Position numbers and translations under genes: made by a program. Under the pieces are notes generated by a model. It was given only the letters and a program-made list of their open reading frames with translations. It searched no databases and was not told the DNA's origin. Below, piece after piece: positions 24,240 through 36,600 of a DNA stretch of 64,000 bases. This stretch comes from Malachius bipustulatus. Its lineage: Eukaryota > Arthropoda > Insecta > Coleoptera > Melyridae. Location of the stretch: contig OU342632.1 of NCBI GenBank assembly GCA_910589415.1, forward strand, positions 11,287,507-11,351,506, given 5' to 3'. Positions within the stretch are counted from its first letter, which is position 1. Every line of letters starts with the position of its first letter.

Positions 24240-25850
24240 CTTCTACAGGGTGTCCTTTCAAAGTTCCCCAAATCCGGACTTTGAGGCACGGTTTCTGGCC
24301 GCAGTTTTCAATCTAGGAGGCTGAAATTTTTGTGAGAGTAAGATGTCCACAAGGAGTGGTCTGGTATTGTACTTGAGCAAAATCGGCCGAGCCATTTCAA
24401 AATGGCGGCTATTTGAATTTGCTGAAAATTTACTATTTTTTGAATCCCTGTATGAGCAAGATGGCAAAAAAACTTTCACATCAAGTTAACAGGATTGAAA
24501 GAAAATTAATTGAAATTTGAGTTAATGCAAAAAAATTTGAATTTTTTCCATTAATAAGCCAGTGGCGTGGGTAGGAAAAGAGTAAAAATGGCTTAATTTC
24601 TATAACAGTTTTTGAGCACATTTTTGAAGGAATTGAACTAAAATTTTTACAGTTGACAACTATACTAATACTCTTTAATCTTCAAAAATTTCAAGGATCA
24701 AATAAAAAAAATGGCGGAGATATTTAAATTTATTTTACATGATGTAAATATCTCTAAAATTTTAAAAACGCTCTAGTAGCTTCATCTTTCAAGATTAGTG
24801 GAAGAAATTTTTTACTCTTGTGAAACTTTGGGATGACGTTAAATTTTCGTTGAAAATTTTTTCAAAAGTCGCGTTACTTCTACAGGTGTCCTTTAAAATT
24901 TCGAAACATCCGGTCCTGTGGCACGGTTTTCTGGTAGCAGTTTTCAATCTAGGAGGCTGAAATTTTTATGGGAGGAAGATATTATCCACAAGTAGTGGTC
25001 TGGTATTGCATTTTTGAGCAAAATCGATCGAGCCGTTTCAAAATGGCGGCTTTTTGAATTTTAGGGAAAAAGGCTATTTTTTAGTCCCTGTATAAGCAAT
25101 ATAGAAAGAAAACTTTTCACAACAAAATAATGAGGATGACAATTAAAGGCTTGTTTAATAACTTAACGATTGTAATATTCAGACCCGGGACTGCTTGATT
25201 TAAAACCAGCTCCAGCACCAGACCAGCGCACCGTTTTCATCGCGCTCGGCTCGGGCGGGACCACCCATGCAGATATGACTGCTCCTGCCAACCCCAATTG
25301 CAGAAAATAAAAACTCCTACAAACCTGTATTAACAAGATTGGATTAAAATGATTTGAAATTTGAATTATTGCAATAAAATTTTTATTATTTTCATTAGTA
25401 AGCTAGTGGCGTGGGTAAGAAAATGGTAAAAATGGCTAAATTTCTTTAATTGATTATGAGCACATTTTTGAGGGAATTTACCTGAAATTTTCGGAGTAGA
25501 CAACTACACTAATAGCTTGTAACTCTCCAAAATTTAAAGAAGCAAATAAGAGAAATGGCGGAGTTTTTCGATTTTTTTTACATGATGTTTATTTCTCTAA
25601 AATTTCAAATGTTCGGTTTTCAGAACTCGCCTGTAACTTTTTAAAGTTAGTCAGTGGCGGGTATATAGGACAAGAGACGAAATTGTTAAATTTTGCCAAT
25701 TTTTTTTTTGGTTTATTATAATATGTAAAAATCTATTTTATGGCACGCTTTCAAACGAAATGAAATGAAATTTTCACAGTAAACCACTACGCAAATTCGA
25801 CCTGACTATTGAAAAATTCAGAAAGCCAATTTAAAAGGCGGCAAAAATTT
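24240..25850. repeat. Interspersed repeat, several diverged units
   Basis: Units start near 'ctacagggtgtcctttcaaa' (24,243) and again at 24,883. Each carries 'gcagttttcaatctaggagg', 'agtggtctggtattg' and 'tttcaaaatggcggc'. The same phrases occur at 1,760-2,900. Spacing of about 640 bp suggests tandem duplication or repeated insertion. Class unknown. Confidence 0.6.
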
Positions 25851-26519
25851 CATAGTTGAATCGCATAAAAATACACTGTTTCTGCGATTGATGCGCAAGA
25901 AGGTTTGTTAAATATCTCGAAAACGCGATGTTCAATTGTTTTTCTGTTTTCGCCATTTTATTCAGGAGAAAAAATACTACTAGTTTACTAATTTAACCGA
26001 CTTTCTAGCTCAAATAATAACAAAGTTAGCAATAGTGCCGACTTAATTTAAAACACGGACAAGTTCTGTTATTTGTTTATTTAAAATTAAATCCTTTTCA
26101 ATATAACAACTCCTTTTTTTTGTGTATTTTTTTTATTGAAAAATGCATTATTGAGGACGACATATTTTTTTACCTTACATTACGTAGGTAGATACACTAA
26201 ATTACATTAATTATCGCAGCCTACTTTAGGAGTAGTAAAATAATAAATAATCAATGAATTTATTATTTTAGGATCATAGTGCATAAAGACTTTTTCCTTT
26301 AAAAAAAAATTGCAACCGATCCATCCAAAAATACATAGGGTGTTCCATTAAAAAAATTACATTTTTTTTAATATCTCGAAAACGCGATGTTCAATTGTTT
26401 TTCTGCTTTCGCCATTTTATTCAGGAGAAAAAATGCTACTAGTTTGCTAATTTAACCGACTTTCTAGCTTAAATAATAACGAAGTTAGCAATAGTGCCGA
26501 CTTAATATAAAACACGGTG

Positions 26520-28375
26520 TATATTATCATCATCATAAAGACTCTTGTCGACCGGTTTCGGGCTACTATAGCCCATCCTCAGAACAATTGCTCGTTTGTA
26601 CAAGTTCCGCAGTTGGAGTACAAAATATTCATCCTTGGGGAAATTTTAATTGAAAAACAGGCTCTGAGATGTAAGATGGAAAAGAGAAGCACTGCAAACC
26701 ATTAGGGTAATTATTACATTTGAAAAATTTAAAAACTTTAAGAGCACATAATGAAAAACCAAAATAAAATTTTTGGAAACCCTTTCAAACCAACTATATG
26801 TATGTTGGGATGATCGGGAATAAATAGAAAATAATTAAATAATTGACGAAAAATTGTTAAAAAGGAGGAATGCTTGAAGAGCTGATCCTCCTGGATTGGT
26901 GATCAATCCCCATTCCAGGTTCACCACATTCAAGAAGCAAATAATAAAAATGGCCCAGATGTTCGAAGTTTTCATAAATTATGTTTAATTCTCTAAAATT
27001 TCAAATTTTTGAATTTCAAGGTAGTGTTCAAAAAACTGCATTTTTTTTTATTTTTAGCTGGAGGTGTACATAGGAAAAAGGACAAAATTACTAAATTTAT
27101 ACGATGAAAATATTCATAATTGAATCAACACATAAAAATACACTATTTATGCGACTGATGCGCAAGAAGATTTTTAATGATGCCATAAAAAAACACAAGT
27201 TTATGCCAAAACTCGAAAACGACACGGCAAATTAGAAAATTTATAACGCGTTTTACTGGTTATAAATTCGTTCTAAAACATTTTTCTTTACGATTTTTCT
27301 CTAATCCCAATAATAAAGGAAAAAAGAAATGCGTGAAAATCAGTTTTATATCAAATATCTGAACCCAAGAAGATTTAAAAAAAAAAATTGCTTAGAATTT
27401 GACTCATATATGTAGATATTTCCCCCTTTAACCGTCCCTCCAACTGCAGTAAGTTTACGAGATTCCTTAACTAAGCATTAAAAAACCACCCTGTGGTGAT
27501 TTTTTTTTTTACGGATCTTTACGGATGATTCTAGAAAACCTTTAGAAAACCTTGATAAAGGATAGTTCCAAAAATATTAGCAAGCTCCAAGCTACTGTGT
27601 GGAATGAATGCATGATTATAATCTTAAGTATTTAAGGCACTATAATAGGTATACCTACTTTCAAAATGTGATATTTTTATAGAGAATGATCAAAATAATT
27701 CCTTAACCCGTTTATTATTTTAAGCACAGTTTATGATATGAACATAAACACTGATTTATAATTAATTATTTTGTGTTTATTTATTAATTTTTAAGATTAC
27801 TTTAATGTACTATTTTTCATAACGCATCAAATTTGCCCCAGAAATCATTCGGCCTATATTTATAGTCTTAAATAAAGTTTCGTAATTTGTTCTTATTAGT
27901 TTTTAAAGATTATTATTAATCTTCTAGAACTATAAGTTTTACAATATAATACAAATAAATAATAATTAATTTACATAATGTAATGTTTAATAACGTATAA
28001 CATCGATCTAGTTATTACCAGATCAACAGTACCTAATGTAGCTTTACAATTTATAATAAATGTTTGATTTAATGGATTTTTGAAACAGTCCAAACCGTAT
28101 GATTTAAGAAGCTTCATAACAATTATTGAGGATATTTACCATCTTACCACCCTCATTTTTGTTCATTATCGCGATTTCCATTATCTAATTTCAAAAATTT
28201 TTTTTTCTAGAAACGCTTTCCTGTAAAGTTTACATTCTAACTCTGTATTATGAAGAATTACTATTTATTAACAATATCAGTTAGTCTATCACTTGATGAA
28301 TTAAGGTAGATATGAAGACTTTCAATGAGTCACTGAATAATATAAAAATATTAGATTAACGTGTTTTATTGATTC
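26520..28375. other. No gene recognised
   Basis: AT-rich. Contains 'gaccggtttcgggctactat' followed by 'agcccatcctcag' (about 26,549), a motif pair I associate with arthropod repeats but cannot assign. No coding signal is supported. Confidence 0.4.
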
Positions 28376-28409
28376 ATATCGTCGCTGTCAGTACGTAGGG
28401 GCCTATCTC
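28376..28409 (+). repeat. Left 34-bp terminal inverted repeat
   Basis: Reads atatcgtcgctgtcagtacg onward to ggggcctatctc. It is the reverse complement of 30,750-30,783 with one mismatch. Confidence 0.85.
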
Positions 28410-28873
28410 TGATTTTACAACTTTTCAGGAGAACGTTTTAAAGAAAACTCTACTGTTCATTTTGTCTGTAGCACGAGATATAATTCATTATCAGAACCTG
28501 TTTTTTTATATATAGCACAAAAGTATACTTAGAACATTGGGACATAATCTTTTTTGAAAGAAAATATTGGACTTTTTCTGTAAATAAATTATTAAGAAGA
28601 TAGGCCCGTTCGTAATAACAAAAACAAATGTTTGGCTGTTTGACAAAGCAGATATGCCTCTTTGTTAAAACTAAATCAACTATTATATTTCTGTTTAAAA
28701 AAAATCAGATTTTCTTAAACACGTATTTTTATTTAAAAACAACATTATAATGCATTATTTCAAACTTAAACGACAGCAGGAAAAAATGAAACAAAATTCT
28801 ACACCCAGGTAATTACTATAATCCAGGTTGAACAAAAAAATAAAACACAACTCTACTGCTAATTAATAATACG

Positions 28874-30199
28874 TTACTCAGATGTGTGTGGCAAAGAACG
28901 ATAAAACAAAACATCTTCAGGACATCTAATGACAGGTTTGATACCCGTGCATAGTGCCATCAGGTCGTTGTATTTTAGCCAAGATATTGGCTTGGGTTCT
29001 TTGTTTAACTTTGAAAGAGTTATAGTACCTCCGGTTTTTCGTTTTAAGGTTATGGATCGATACTGATTGTCTAAATGACTCGTTTTAAAAAATAAATTAT
29101 TTGGACTATCTTTTTTTACTAAAAACTCAAAGATGTCGGTCCATTTAAAATTAATGCCATCATCGTCGGTTTTGATTGTTTTAAATCTGTAATCCTCGCT
29201 AAATTTTTTAAAATCATAAAAATCGTCAAAATTTAGAGTTTTAACTAAGTAAGGCTTTTTTTGCCTGGCTAGGCGAAATACAGGCACTAGTTGGCTTGGT
29301 GTAAACAAGTCACCAGCTTTCTTACGTGCATGAGCTATGGCACTATGCGCCGAGTCTCCTTCATTTTGGCCATGATTAGGAGAGAAGAAGCGAAGAGATA
29401 CCTCTTTCAAATTTTTACTATTTAACACTACGTAAAAAAGAGCAGCGGCCATTATAGAGTTTTTATTTTGCCCTCCGCAGCCATCAGCGAACAGGTTGGC
29501 AGATTTAACTTTATTTTCTTGGTCGTAATTTTTTAGAACTTCAAATACAGCAGTTGCAATTTCAGAAGCACCGCGACCACTTGCTCCTTCATGCCAGGTA
29601 AAACAAAAATAATCTCTACTGGCTAGATTATAAACCGTCAAATTGAAAACGCTTAATCTTCTTTTGTAGAACACTGAACCATCACTGCAAATAGGCAGAT
29701 TAATAACTTGCTGTAGATCAAAGCATCCACTAAAAATCGTTGAGTTGTTCTGAGCCTCAGCCTTACATTTTTCTTTTATATTTCGTACTGCGGTTTTTTC
29801 TAAAATGTGTTTTTCGTAAGGGTCTTTAATTTTTAGTTTTTCTTCTTCAGTGCCATCATTCTGAATTCGACATAAGCCACACATATCCTTTTTTGGCATA
29901 TGGAATGATATATTCATGCTTCTAAAAATCAATCTGTATAGTGAAAAACATGGCTTACTTGCATTGGGTTCTAAATCATCAATATACATTTGGTACATTC
30001 TAGTTATTGACAAATCGGAGTTTAAGTATTCTCTTGTAGTATTTGCACGGCAGTAATGAGATTCTATACGTGGAAATCTGTTAATGTGTTTAACAATACT
30101 TTCTTTTAAAATTTTATCTTTCTCGGCGGCAGCTTGAGTACGACCACCGCGTTTTTCTCCCTCTAGTTTAATTTGAGTAATTTGAAGTTGAGTGTCATT
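28874..30199 (-). CDS. DUF7869-like putative transposase (C-terminal exon, about 440 aa)
   Basis: The frame is open from just after a TTTAG| acceptor-like site at 30,200 to the stop at 28,874. The first 62 residues include ESHYCRANTTREYLNSDLS, the conserved lead-in of this arthropod family, then a Cys pair (MCGLC) and FDLQQVINLP. Numbering from TTG-30,013, possible catalytic acids are D99 (FDLQ), D177 in LFADGCGGQNKN, and E218 or D220 in NHGQNEGDSAHSAI. This is an RNase H-fold DDE pattern by inference. No start codon and no N-terminal zinc region are found upstream inside the element, so the copy may be 5'-truncated or have an exon I cannot see. The C-terminal part carries no stops or frameshifts, suggesting recent activity. 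The family name is from recall. Confidence 0.65.
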   Translation of the reverse strand, partial: NDTQLQITQIKLEGEKRGGRTQAAAEKDKILKESIVKHINRFPRIESHYCRANTTREYLNSDLSITRMYQMYIDDLEPNASKPCFSLYRLIFRSMNISFHMPKKDMCGLCRIQNDGTEEEKLKIKDPYEKHILEKTAVRNIKEKCKAEAQNNSTIFSGCFDLQQVINLPICSDGSVFYKRRLSVFNLTVYNLASRDYFCFTWHEGASGRGASEIATAVFEVLKNYDQENKVKSANLFADGCGGQNKNSIMAAALFYVVLNSKNLKEVSLRFFSPNHGQNEGDSAHSAIAHARKKAGDLFTPSQLVPVFRLARQKKPYLVKTLNFDDFYDFKKFSEDYRFKTIKTDDDGINFKWTDIFEFLVKKDSPNNLFFKTSHLDNQYRSITLKRKTGGTITLSKLNKEPKPISWLKYNDLMALCTGIKPVIRCPEDVLFYRSLPHTSE

Positions 30200-30749
30200 C
30201 TAAATTCATCAATTTTATTATCAAAATAGAGCGGTTTTACAAAAACCATTGTATGATATTCGTCTTAAAAGTGATTTTATCATGTTCGTGAAATTTGTAA
30301 AATTCGCTTCGCTCATTTCACAAACATTTCCACTCACAAATAAAACTTCACTTTTAACACTAATATCATAAATAGACATTAATAAATTAATATTTATATT
30401 ATTAAAACTTTTTACCTACCTTTCTGTTAATTAAACTATTTTAAAATGATTGATTAGGTATAAATATTATTAGGTATGTGGGCCTAACTTAAATATGTTG
30501 CAAGAATATTACAACGTAAAGGTATATGTTGAGATTGGCCAGGAAACTGTGTAACTAGATGCTACGAAGAGGCCAATCTCGACATTGGCCTGTACGCAAA
30601 AATATTTTTATGTCTAAAATGAGATATGCCACACCGCTAAAATTGAATAATGGCCACACGGTTTCATATGGAGATATGTCAGTTCGTCACAACATAGTTA
30701 TGGTTCTTTTAAGTATTTTTATGGGAATAACTCATTTTCGCCAAATATT

Positions 30750-30783
30750 GAGATAGGCCCCTTCGTACTGACAGCGACGATAT
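30750..30783 (-). repeat. Right 34-bp terminal inverted repeat
   Basis: Begins GAGATAGGCCCCTTCGTACT and ends GCGACGATAT. One mismatch to the left end (T for A in TTCG/TACG). Confidence 0.85.
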
Positions 30784-30806
30784 ATTCCAACAGGTCATTA
30801 ACATCC

Positions 30807-30814
30807 AAGGTGCA

Positions 30815-30845
<31 letters not shown>

Positions 30846-31097
30846 GCATCGGTCTTAACTGTGTAGGTAAGACATAGTCGCTCCACTCTGGTAATTTGGC
30901 TTTGAGACGAACTCTTTAGCCACACACACTTTAAATTATATTTGCCATTTAAACGTTCGATCGCTTGTTTTACTTTTCACAGACATTCGAAAATGAATCT
31001 GAAAAGTAAAGCGGGCCGAGGTGAGTTTCGAACCCGCGATCTATGGCTTCGTGAGCCAGCGGAGTACCACTAGGCCACGCAAGTCACTAAGGTGCAT
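30807..31097 (-). mobile_element. tRNA-derived SINE with target-site duplications
   Basis: On the minus strand the head has box A-like TGGCCTAGTGGT (near 31,070) and box B GGTTCGAAAC (near 31,027), in a tRNA-like context. An unrelated body follows, then an A-run (T20 at 30,815-30,835 on +). The 9-bp duplication AAGGTGCAT flanks it at 30,807-30,815 and 31,089-31,097. The head folds like a tRNA, but the poly(A) tail and TSD show a retroposed SINE rather than a working tRNA gene. It lies 23 bp from the DUF7869 transposon. Confidence 0.88.
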
Positions 31098-32289
31098 ATT
31101 CAATTTAAGAATTTTATCTACGTTATGGTATTGCCATTAATTTAAATAAATAATTGAGTTAAAACTGCAACACACTCTCACTCACTCAGATATATTCACA
31201 GAATTGTTGTTTTCGTTAATTCAACTGCAAAATATATAAACATCATTAGCCAATGTCAAAACAACGAAATTGTCTTGAATATTCTTTGAAAATTTCCTTG
31301 CCTTGGTTAAATTACAAATTATTACGAAAGATCGAATTTCAAAACATTCAATCAACAAAACGGTTATTAGACAATAAGTTCATCCCCGAGGAGTTTATAA
31401 GTTACCTTATACTGAGTTCCCTTAAGAAACTCCTTCAAAAGATTTTTTGAAACTTTCACTGAAATACTACAAAAGATATTAAGGTTTATTCTCGGTTTAT
31501 TGCAAAATATAGTAGCAATATTTACTCCAAACTACCAACTATACAATAACAATAATTTGTAGATACTGTAATAAATTTATGATTAATAAACTTGCCATGA
31601 TTTCAATTCCATTATGATAATGATAATAACTCATCTTAACTGGATTTTATTTCAAGAGGAATAGCAGTATTTTTCCTAAAGAATATTACGTATAGCGTTA
31701 AACAAAATATCTGAAACATCCGGATAGAATTTAAAAAACTATATTGAAGAAAAAGTATGGGATATTTCTAAAGTTTCAGACATCCTTGATATAAAATCGA
31801 GATGTAACTTCAAGGTTGAAGCACGAAATGCGCGCGCATTGTTTTTCCCTTATGTTTACGAAATTTAATATCAAAAAGTATTGATAAATATGGATCCGTT
31901 AATTAACGGTTTCGAAGGTGTGTAGGATTTTTTAACATTTTGGGTATGCGCAATATTTTTTTTTTATTATACATATGTTACAAACAAACACTGGAAACTT
32001 ATAAACAAAACAAAAAAATTGGATAAGGTAATAAAAATAAGGTGATAAGATAACGAAAGAATATTTTTTCACAAGATATTATTTTTTGAGTTATTTTGCA
32101 AAATAAAAAAGTTTAAAAGAAAAATTTTTTTTTAATTATTTTTTAATTAGTTTATTAATTCATTTATCGTTTCTATCGTTTGCTTGTAGAGGGTGGCTTA
32201 ATTTCGATATTTAAGTAAGGAATCTCCATAACTATAAAAGATGCAAAAAAATGGTCCGTGCATCCTCGATCCTTGATCCTCGATTTTTT
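31098..32289. other. No gene recognised
   Basis: AT-rich intergenic DNA without supported coding or RNA features. Confidence 0.4.
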
Positions 32290-33630
32290 TTTTTTTTTTT
32301 TTTGAGAAAGCGTTAATATAAAATTGGCTATCGTCGCTTGTTTTCGAGTTATCTGCAAAAACTCGATTTTTCAATTATTTTTTTTCCATTTTCTCAGAAA
32401 TTTTGATTCACTTACAGCGGGTATTATAAAGGCTCATTAAGTTAACGGGCAGATTTCTGTGCCCATTTCTGAAGAAGGTATCGAGTCTAAGTAGAATTTT
32501 TTAAAATTTATCTATTCTTGACATGAAAGTAATTACAAAAATGTTAATCAAAGTCATTTGACGTCGATATTAGCTTCAAAAACAAGCACAGAAATCTGCC
32601 CATTAGGCTAATGAGCCTTTATAATATTGGCTGTAATAGAATTAGAAGGAAATAAGTTACATATCCTTTAAACACTTTTTTTAAAGGGATTGCAGTGGCG
32701 TAACAATTTAAAAAAAATTAATATTCTAGTTATGACATAAAGTTTTATTTTTTTTATGGAAGTCATAGTTGACTTTGACATCATTAGAAAAACAATCAAT
32801 GATATAAGATATTTATTTAATATTTATTCATTTCCTTTGCGTTTTTTATGAAAAATAAATTATTATATTTTTTTAATAGATAGACGTAGATAGATGTTGG
32901 TTAGTAAGTGCGACAAACTTCAGGAGGTAATTCTACATGAAAAAATAATGAGAGTTTGCTATATAAACGTAGGTGCGCAAATGCTTCGTATCTAATAAGA
33001 AAATACTAACGAAGTAAAAATGTTAAAGAGGGCTAAGAAAATAATATATCATTAAAAAAAAAAATATAGTTTATACATAGCAGGTACTAAATTTTCAAAA
33101 TGTTGAACATTATTCGCGACAAGTAATCCTCTTTCAAGTAAACATCATTTTGAAATTTTTTGGTTTTGGCGGCATTTTTCATGTGCAACATTCGACATTT
33201 CTTAACCCTCATTAACATTTTTGTAGATATTTAGTATTCTTTTTTAAATCTTACAAAAAAAAATATTGAAAAAATTAGGATGTTTACAAAAAATCAACGA
33301 AAATTAATAAACGGTAATCATTGGAATAGGAAAAAAATTGTCTTTCTAATGATGCCAAAGCCAACTATGGCAATAAAGCGATTACATAACTAACATAATA
33401 TTACAAAAAAATATAAGTTCATGTTGTAACATAACAACGAATATTAGTTTTTTAATTGCTACGCCACTATGTATTCCTTTTAATAAAGGGTTTCAAGAAT
33501 GTGTAAATGATTTTCTTAATTCTATTAGTAAATGACAGAGAATGGTAAAACGAAAAATCGAAAAATCGAGTTCCTGCAAATAACTCCAAAATATAAGACG
33601 CTACCCAATTTTAGTTTTCATCATTGACGT
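32290..33630. repeat. 1.3-kb diverged foldback with inner inverted repeat
   Basis: The left arm ('cagtggcgtaacaattt' 32,693; 'aaactcgatttttcaatt' 32,358) mirrors the right arm ('aattgctacgccacta' 33,455; 'atcgaaaaatcgagttcc' 33,557). An inner pair, 'aaggctcatta...cagatttctgtgc' (32,429) and its reverse (32,586-32,621), lies within the left side. Arms are heavily diverged, so this is an old insertion. Confidence 0.65.
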
Positions 33631-36600
33631 TTTCTAAAAAAAAAGAGATTATGGAATCGCGGTCACAAAGTGTCACTATTGTACGCACACAACAAAACAT
33701 CCTCCTACAAAGTCAGTGGCATACTGAAAATGTGCATTGGTCCGACTTAGAAGCACAAATTGTTATAATGCTTTAGTGATAAATTCGCCATATCGAGAAA
33801 TCTATGATATGTACCTAATTTTGTGCCAGTCATGTTGCAAGGAAGGGTATTAAATTTAACATTTGATGCAACAGTTAGTGCGATTTTAAGGATTTTTGAG
33901 TTGTGCCACTATTGCAGCCGGTGAGCGATATGTAATATTCGTCCACAACAATTCGTGCAATAATAAATTCTTGTCCTTGAATTAATTTCCGAATATTGTT
34001 TAATATAAAACGAACAACGAACTATGTACTAATCATTTTATGTTTTGTATCAAGAAATAATTGCTTTGCCTAATAAATTGCCTATTTTGTGAATTATGTA
34101 AATAATAGATAATGTAAAAATTGAAAGATAGTGGATCTTAAGCTAGATCCGCATAGAAAATAGTTGCTTAGAACTTTATTAAGTAATAATTGTTCTGAAC
34201 TAAAATATCGATTTGATAACTCATGAAAAACCCAAAATATATTATGTTATCAAATTTTTATAAACAGAATTTAACCGTGATAGGGAAACAGAGTCTTAAA
34301 GAGTTATAATATTTTTTTGTTGTGAAATATTTTTGTATTGGTAAAACCGAGTGGAAAATCTTGGGTTTTTAAATATAGGTAGTAAAGTAATTATTATAGA
34401 AAATTTCATTGGAATGATTTGTGTCAAAGATTTTTCTTCAAGAACTGTTATTAGTGGAAGTATCATTGTCATAAGGTGGAAAAATAAAAAAAAGGAAAAG
34501 TTGGAAAACCTTTATTTCGCTAATAACTCGTTAATCGTTGAAGATATCAAAAAATTGCTTGCTAAAAAAATGTTTCTTTTTCACCACCCCACTGGTGAAA
34601 CCCCTATTAGGTGAAAATCAAATGAACATTGCTTCTTTGGTGAAAAATGCTTCCTTTCTAAATATTAGACAATTTTAAAATTTGAGATTATTTGAAAATC
34701 TAATTATTAAAGTCTCTAAGTGACTGTAATAGTTTTGAAACGCATAAAATATTGTACAAATTAAGAAATCATATTAAGAAATCATAAATTTAAAAAATCC
34801 TACATTGAAGCAAAGATCATTTATACAGGTGTTCCTTAATGAGATAGCTAGGCTTATTAGAATAAAATGACGGTTCAGAGCATCGCGAACCTAAAAAATA
34901 GGGAGAATAGATGGACGGACGGAAGAGGATGTGACAATTCCTTGAAAAACGAAGTTGTGTAGGTACCTATACGAGTATCTTCAACAGTAAAGATGTGCAG
35001 ATTACTCGGCTATCCATAAATCCACAAAATAACATCTTCTTTTTGTTCCAGATGATTAAGGCAGTCCAATTTATACGGCAGCGATATTTTTCTTTTAGTA
35101 TAATAAGTACATTTCATTCGTTTGTCTTTATTTTTTCAAAACACTTTCCCTATATTCACTACCTACCCATGTAAGGTATAGCAGGTGCGGGCTGGGAGTA
35201 TGTTTTTTGTGCGCTGTTTCGTCAGAAAGATTAGTCTTCCAAAAAAAGTTTTTCTTGAGAAATTATAGTAGTAGATTTTGTCTCCTTTAATTTTGTATAG
35301 AATGCGATTGTCGAAAAACGCTTCCTTTCTGAGACTTGAGCTTCAGTTTTAATTTCTGAGGCCAAAAACTGAAAAAAAATTGCGAAAATTTGGGCAAAAA
35401 GTGCAAAAAAAACAAACTTCAGGACAAAATGTTTGTTTCAAACTTCAAATTCGTGTTCAGCGACAAAAAAACTTAGAAGGGTGAAAAATAAAAACTACAG
35501 CAAAACTTTCCTCTGAGAATTCTAATATGCCTAGCCGAACATGCTAATATTTCAGTACATGTATTATGTATTGCTCAGATCGTTTTATGAAGAAAAATTA
35601 ATAATATGAACATATGTCAGCAACGGCTTAAATTTTTTGCAACTTGAACTAGGGTGTTCACTTTTGTTTAGAGTTTTTTTTTTATTATTTTATTTTTATT
35701 ATTATTTATTATGTTATTTCCTAAAGTAGTTTAGATATTTTTCCAATTTTGGTATGTTTTATTAGGATATAGGTACCTATAACAGCACATATTTTAGTTA
35801 GGAAAGTTTTTCTATTGCTCAGTATAAAGTAAACCACCCACAAAGTGGAAACGCCACCGAAATTCTGCCATGCGGATATTTTTTATGATTAACCTGATCC
35901 CTTCTACATGAAAACAGTCTCTTGCGTTTTTCTTGTCTGCGCACCGTTCTAATTTATTAATTTAACAGTATATGTATATTATAGCGAATAATTTTTAAAA
36001 ACGGAATACAGGTGTCCCACATCATTCGAATCCGTCTCTGTGGGTCATTCGATGAATAAAAAAAAATTACAAATTCAAGTACATGATCACAATGGCCATG
36101 ATTAAAATTATTTTAGACTATAGAGAGTGTACTATAGACTAAACAAAACCAAGACGGTGACACCCTGTAGCAAAAAATGGGAGCCGTTGAGGATGTATTA
36201 TTTTATTCATATGAACTTTTTTTCATAAAATGACCTGAGAAATCACATCCTGAAATATTAGCCCGTCATTAAGAAATAAATACCCTGTATTATGAACATG
36301 TATATAAATTATATAAAAATATGAAAATGTGAATACTAAATACCTAATTGATCGCGAAAACTTAATAGAAAAAAAAATTATAATTACAATAAAGTTCGTC
36401 AAGATTCTATTATTATGTTCCCTTTTTCCTAATTTAAACCTTAAAACTCCTAGTACCTAATTCAATAGGTACTAACAAAATTTTTCTGTATTAGGTACCA
36501 GCATAATGAATAACTGTCGAGATTTATCGTACCTATATTATTTTTCCCTCGCACAAAATTTTTAATAAGTGAAAACAACCCTCTGCATATGTCAGGACCA

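Larger units (their letters stand above)
23331..26519. repeat. 3.2-kb composite palindrome
   Basis: The outer ends mirror each other: 'caccgtgttttatattaagt' at 23,331 and its reverse complement finishing near 26,518. They continue through 'gcaatagtgccgac' and 'atcgcgttttcgagatatt'. A third copy of the arm lies at about 25,905-26,060. Further inverted blocks ('ggatcggttgcaaa' / 'ttgcaaccgatcc' at 23,530, 23,860 and 26,311) show repeated nesting. No protein is encoded. Confidence 0.8.
28376..30783 (-). mobile_element. 2.4-kb TIR DNA transposon carrying a DUF7869-like gene
   Basis: The two ends are 34-bp terminal inverted repeats (28,376-28,409 and 30,750-30,783) that agree at 33 of 34 positions. 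Apart from one protein frame, the interior is AT-rich. The motif GATAGGCCC, part of the TIR, recurs inside at 28,599 next to TTCGTA, and looser GAGATTGGCC / GGCCAATCTC copies lie at 30,531 and 30,573, as expected for transposase-binding sites. ATAT borders both ends and may be the target-site duplication or part of the TIR. I do not know a named superfamily for it; Sola-type elements (4-bp duplications) are worth comparing. Confidence 0.75.

Noticed and set aside
31020..31085. Possible functional tRNA gene (box A and box B present)
   Set aside because: It is attached to a SINE body with a poly(A) tail and flanked by a 9-bp target duplication.
34351..34614. 87-aa plus-strand frame
   Set aside because: AT-driven composition with Lys/Ile/Asn runs and no recognisable family.
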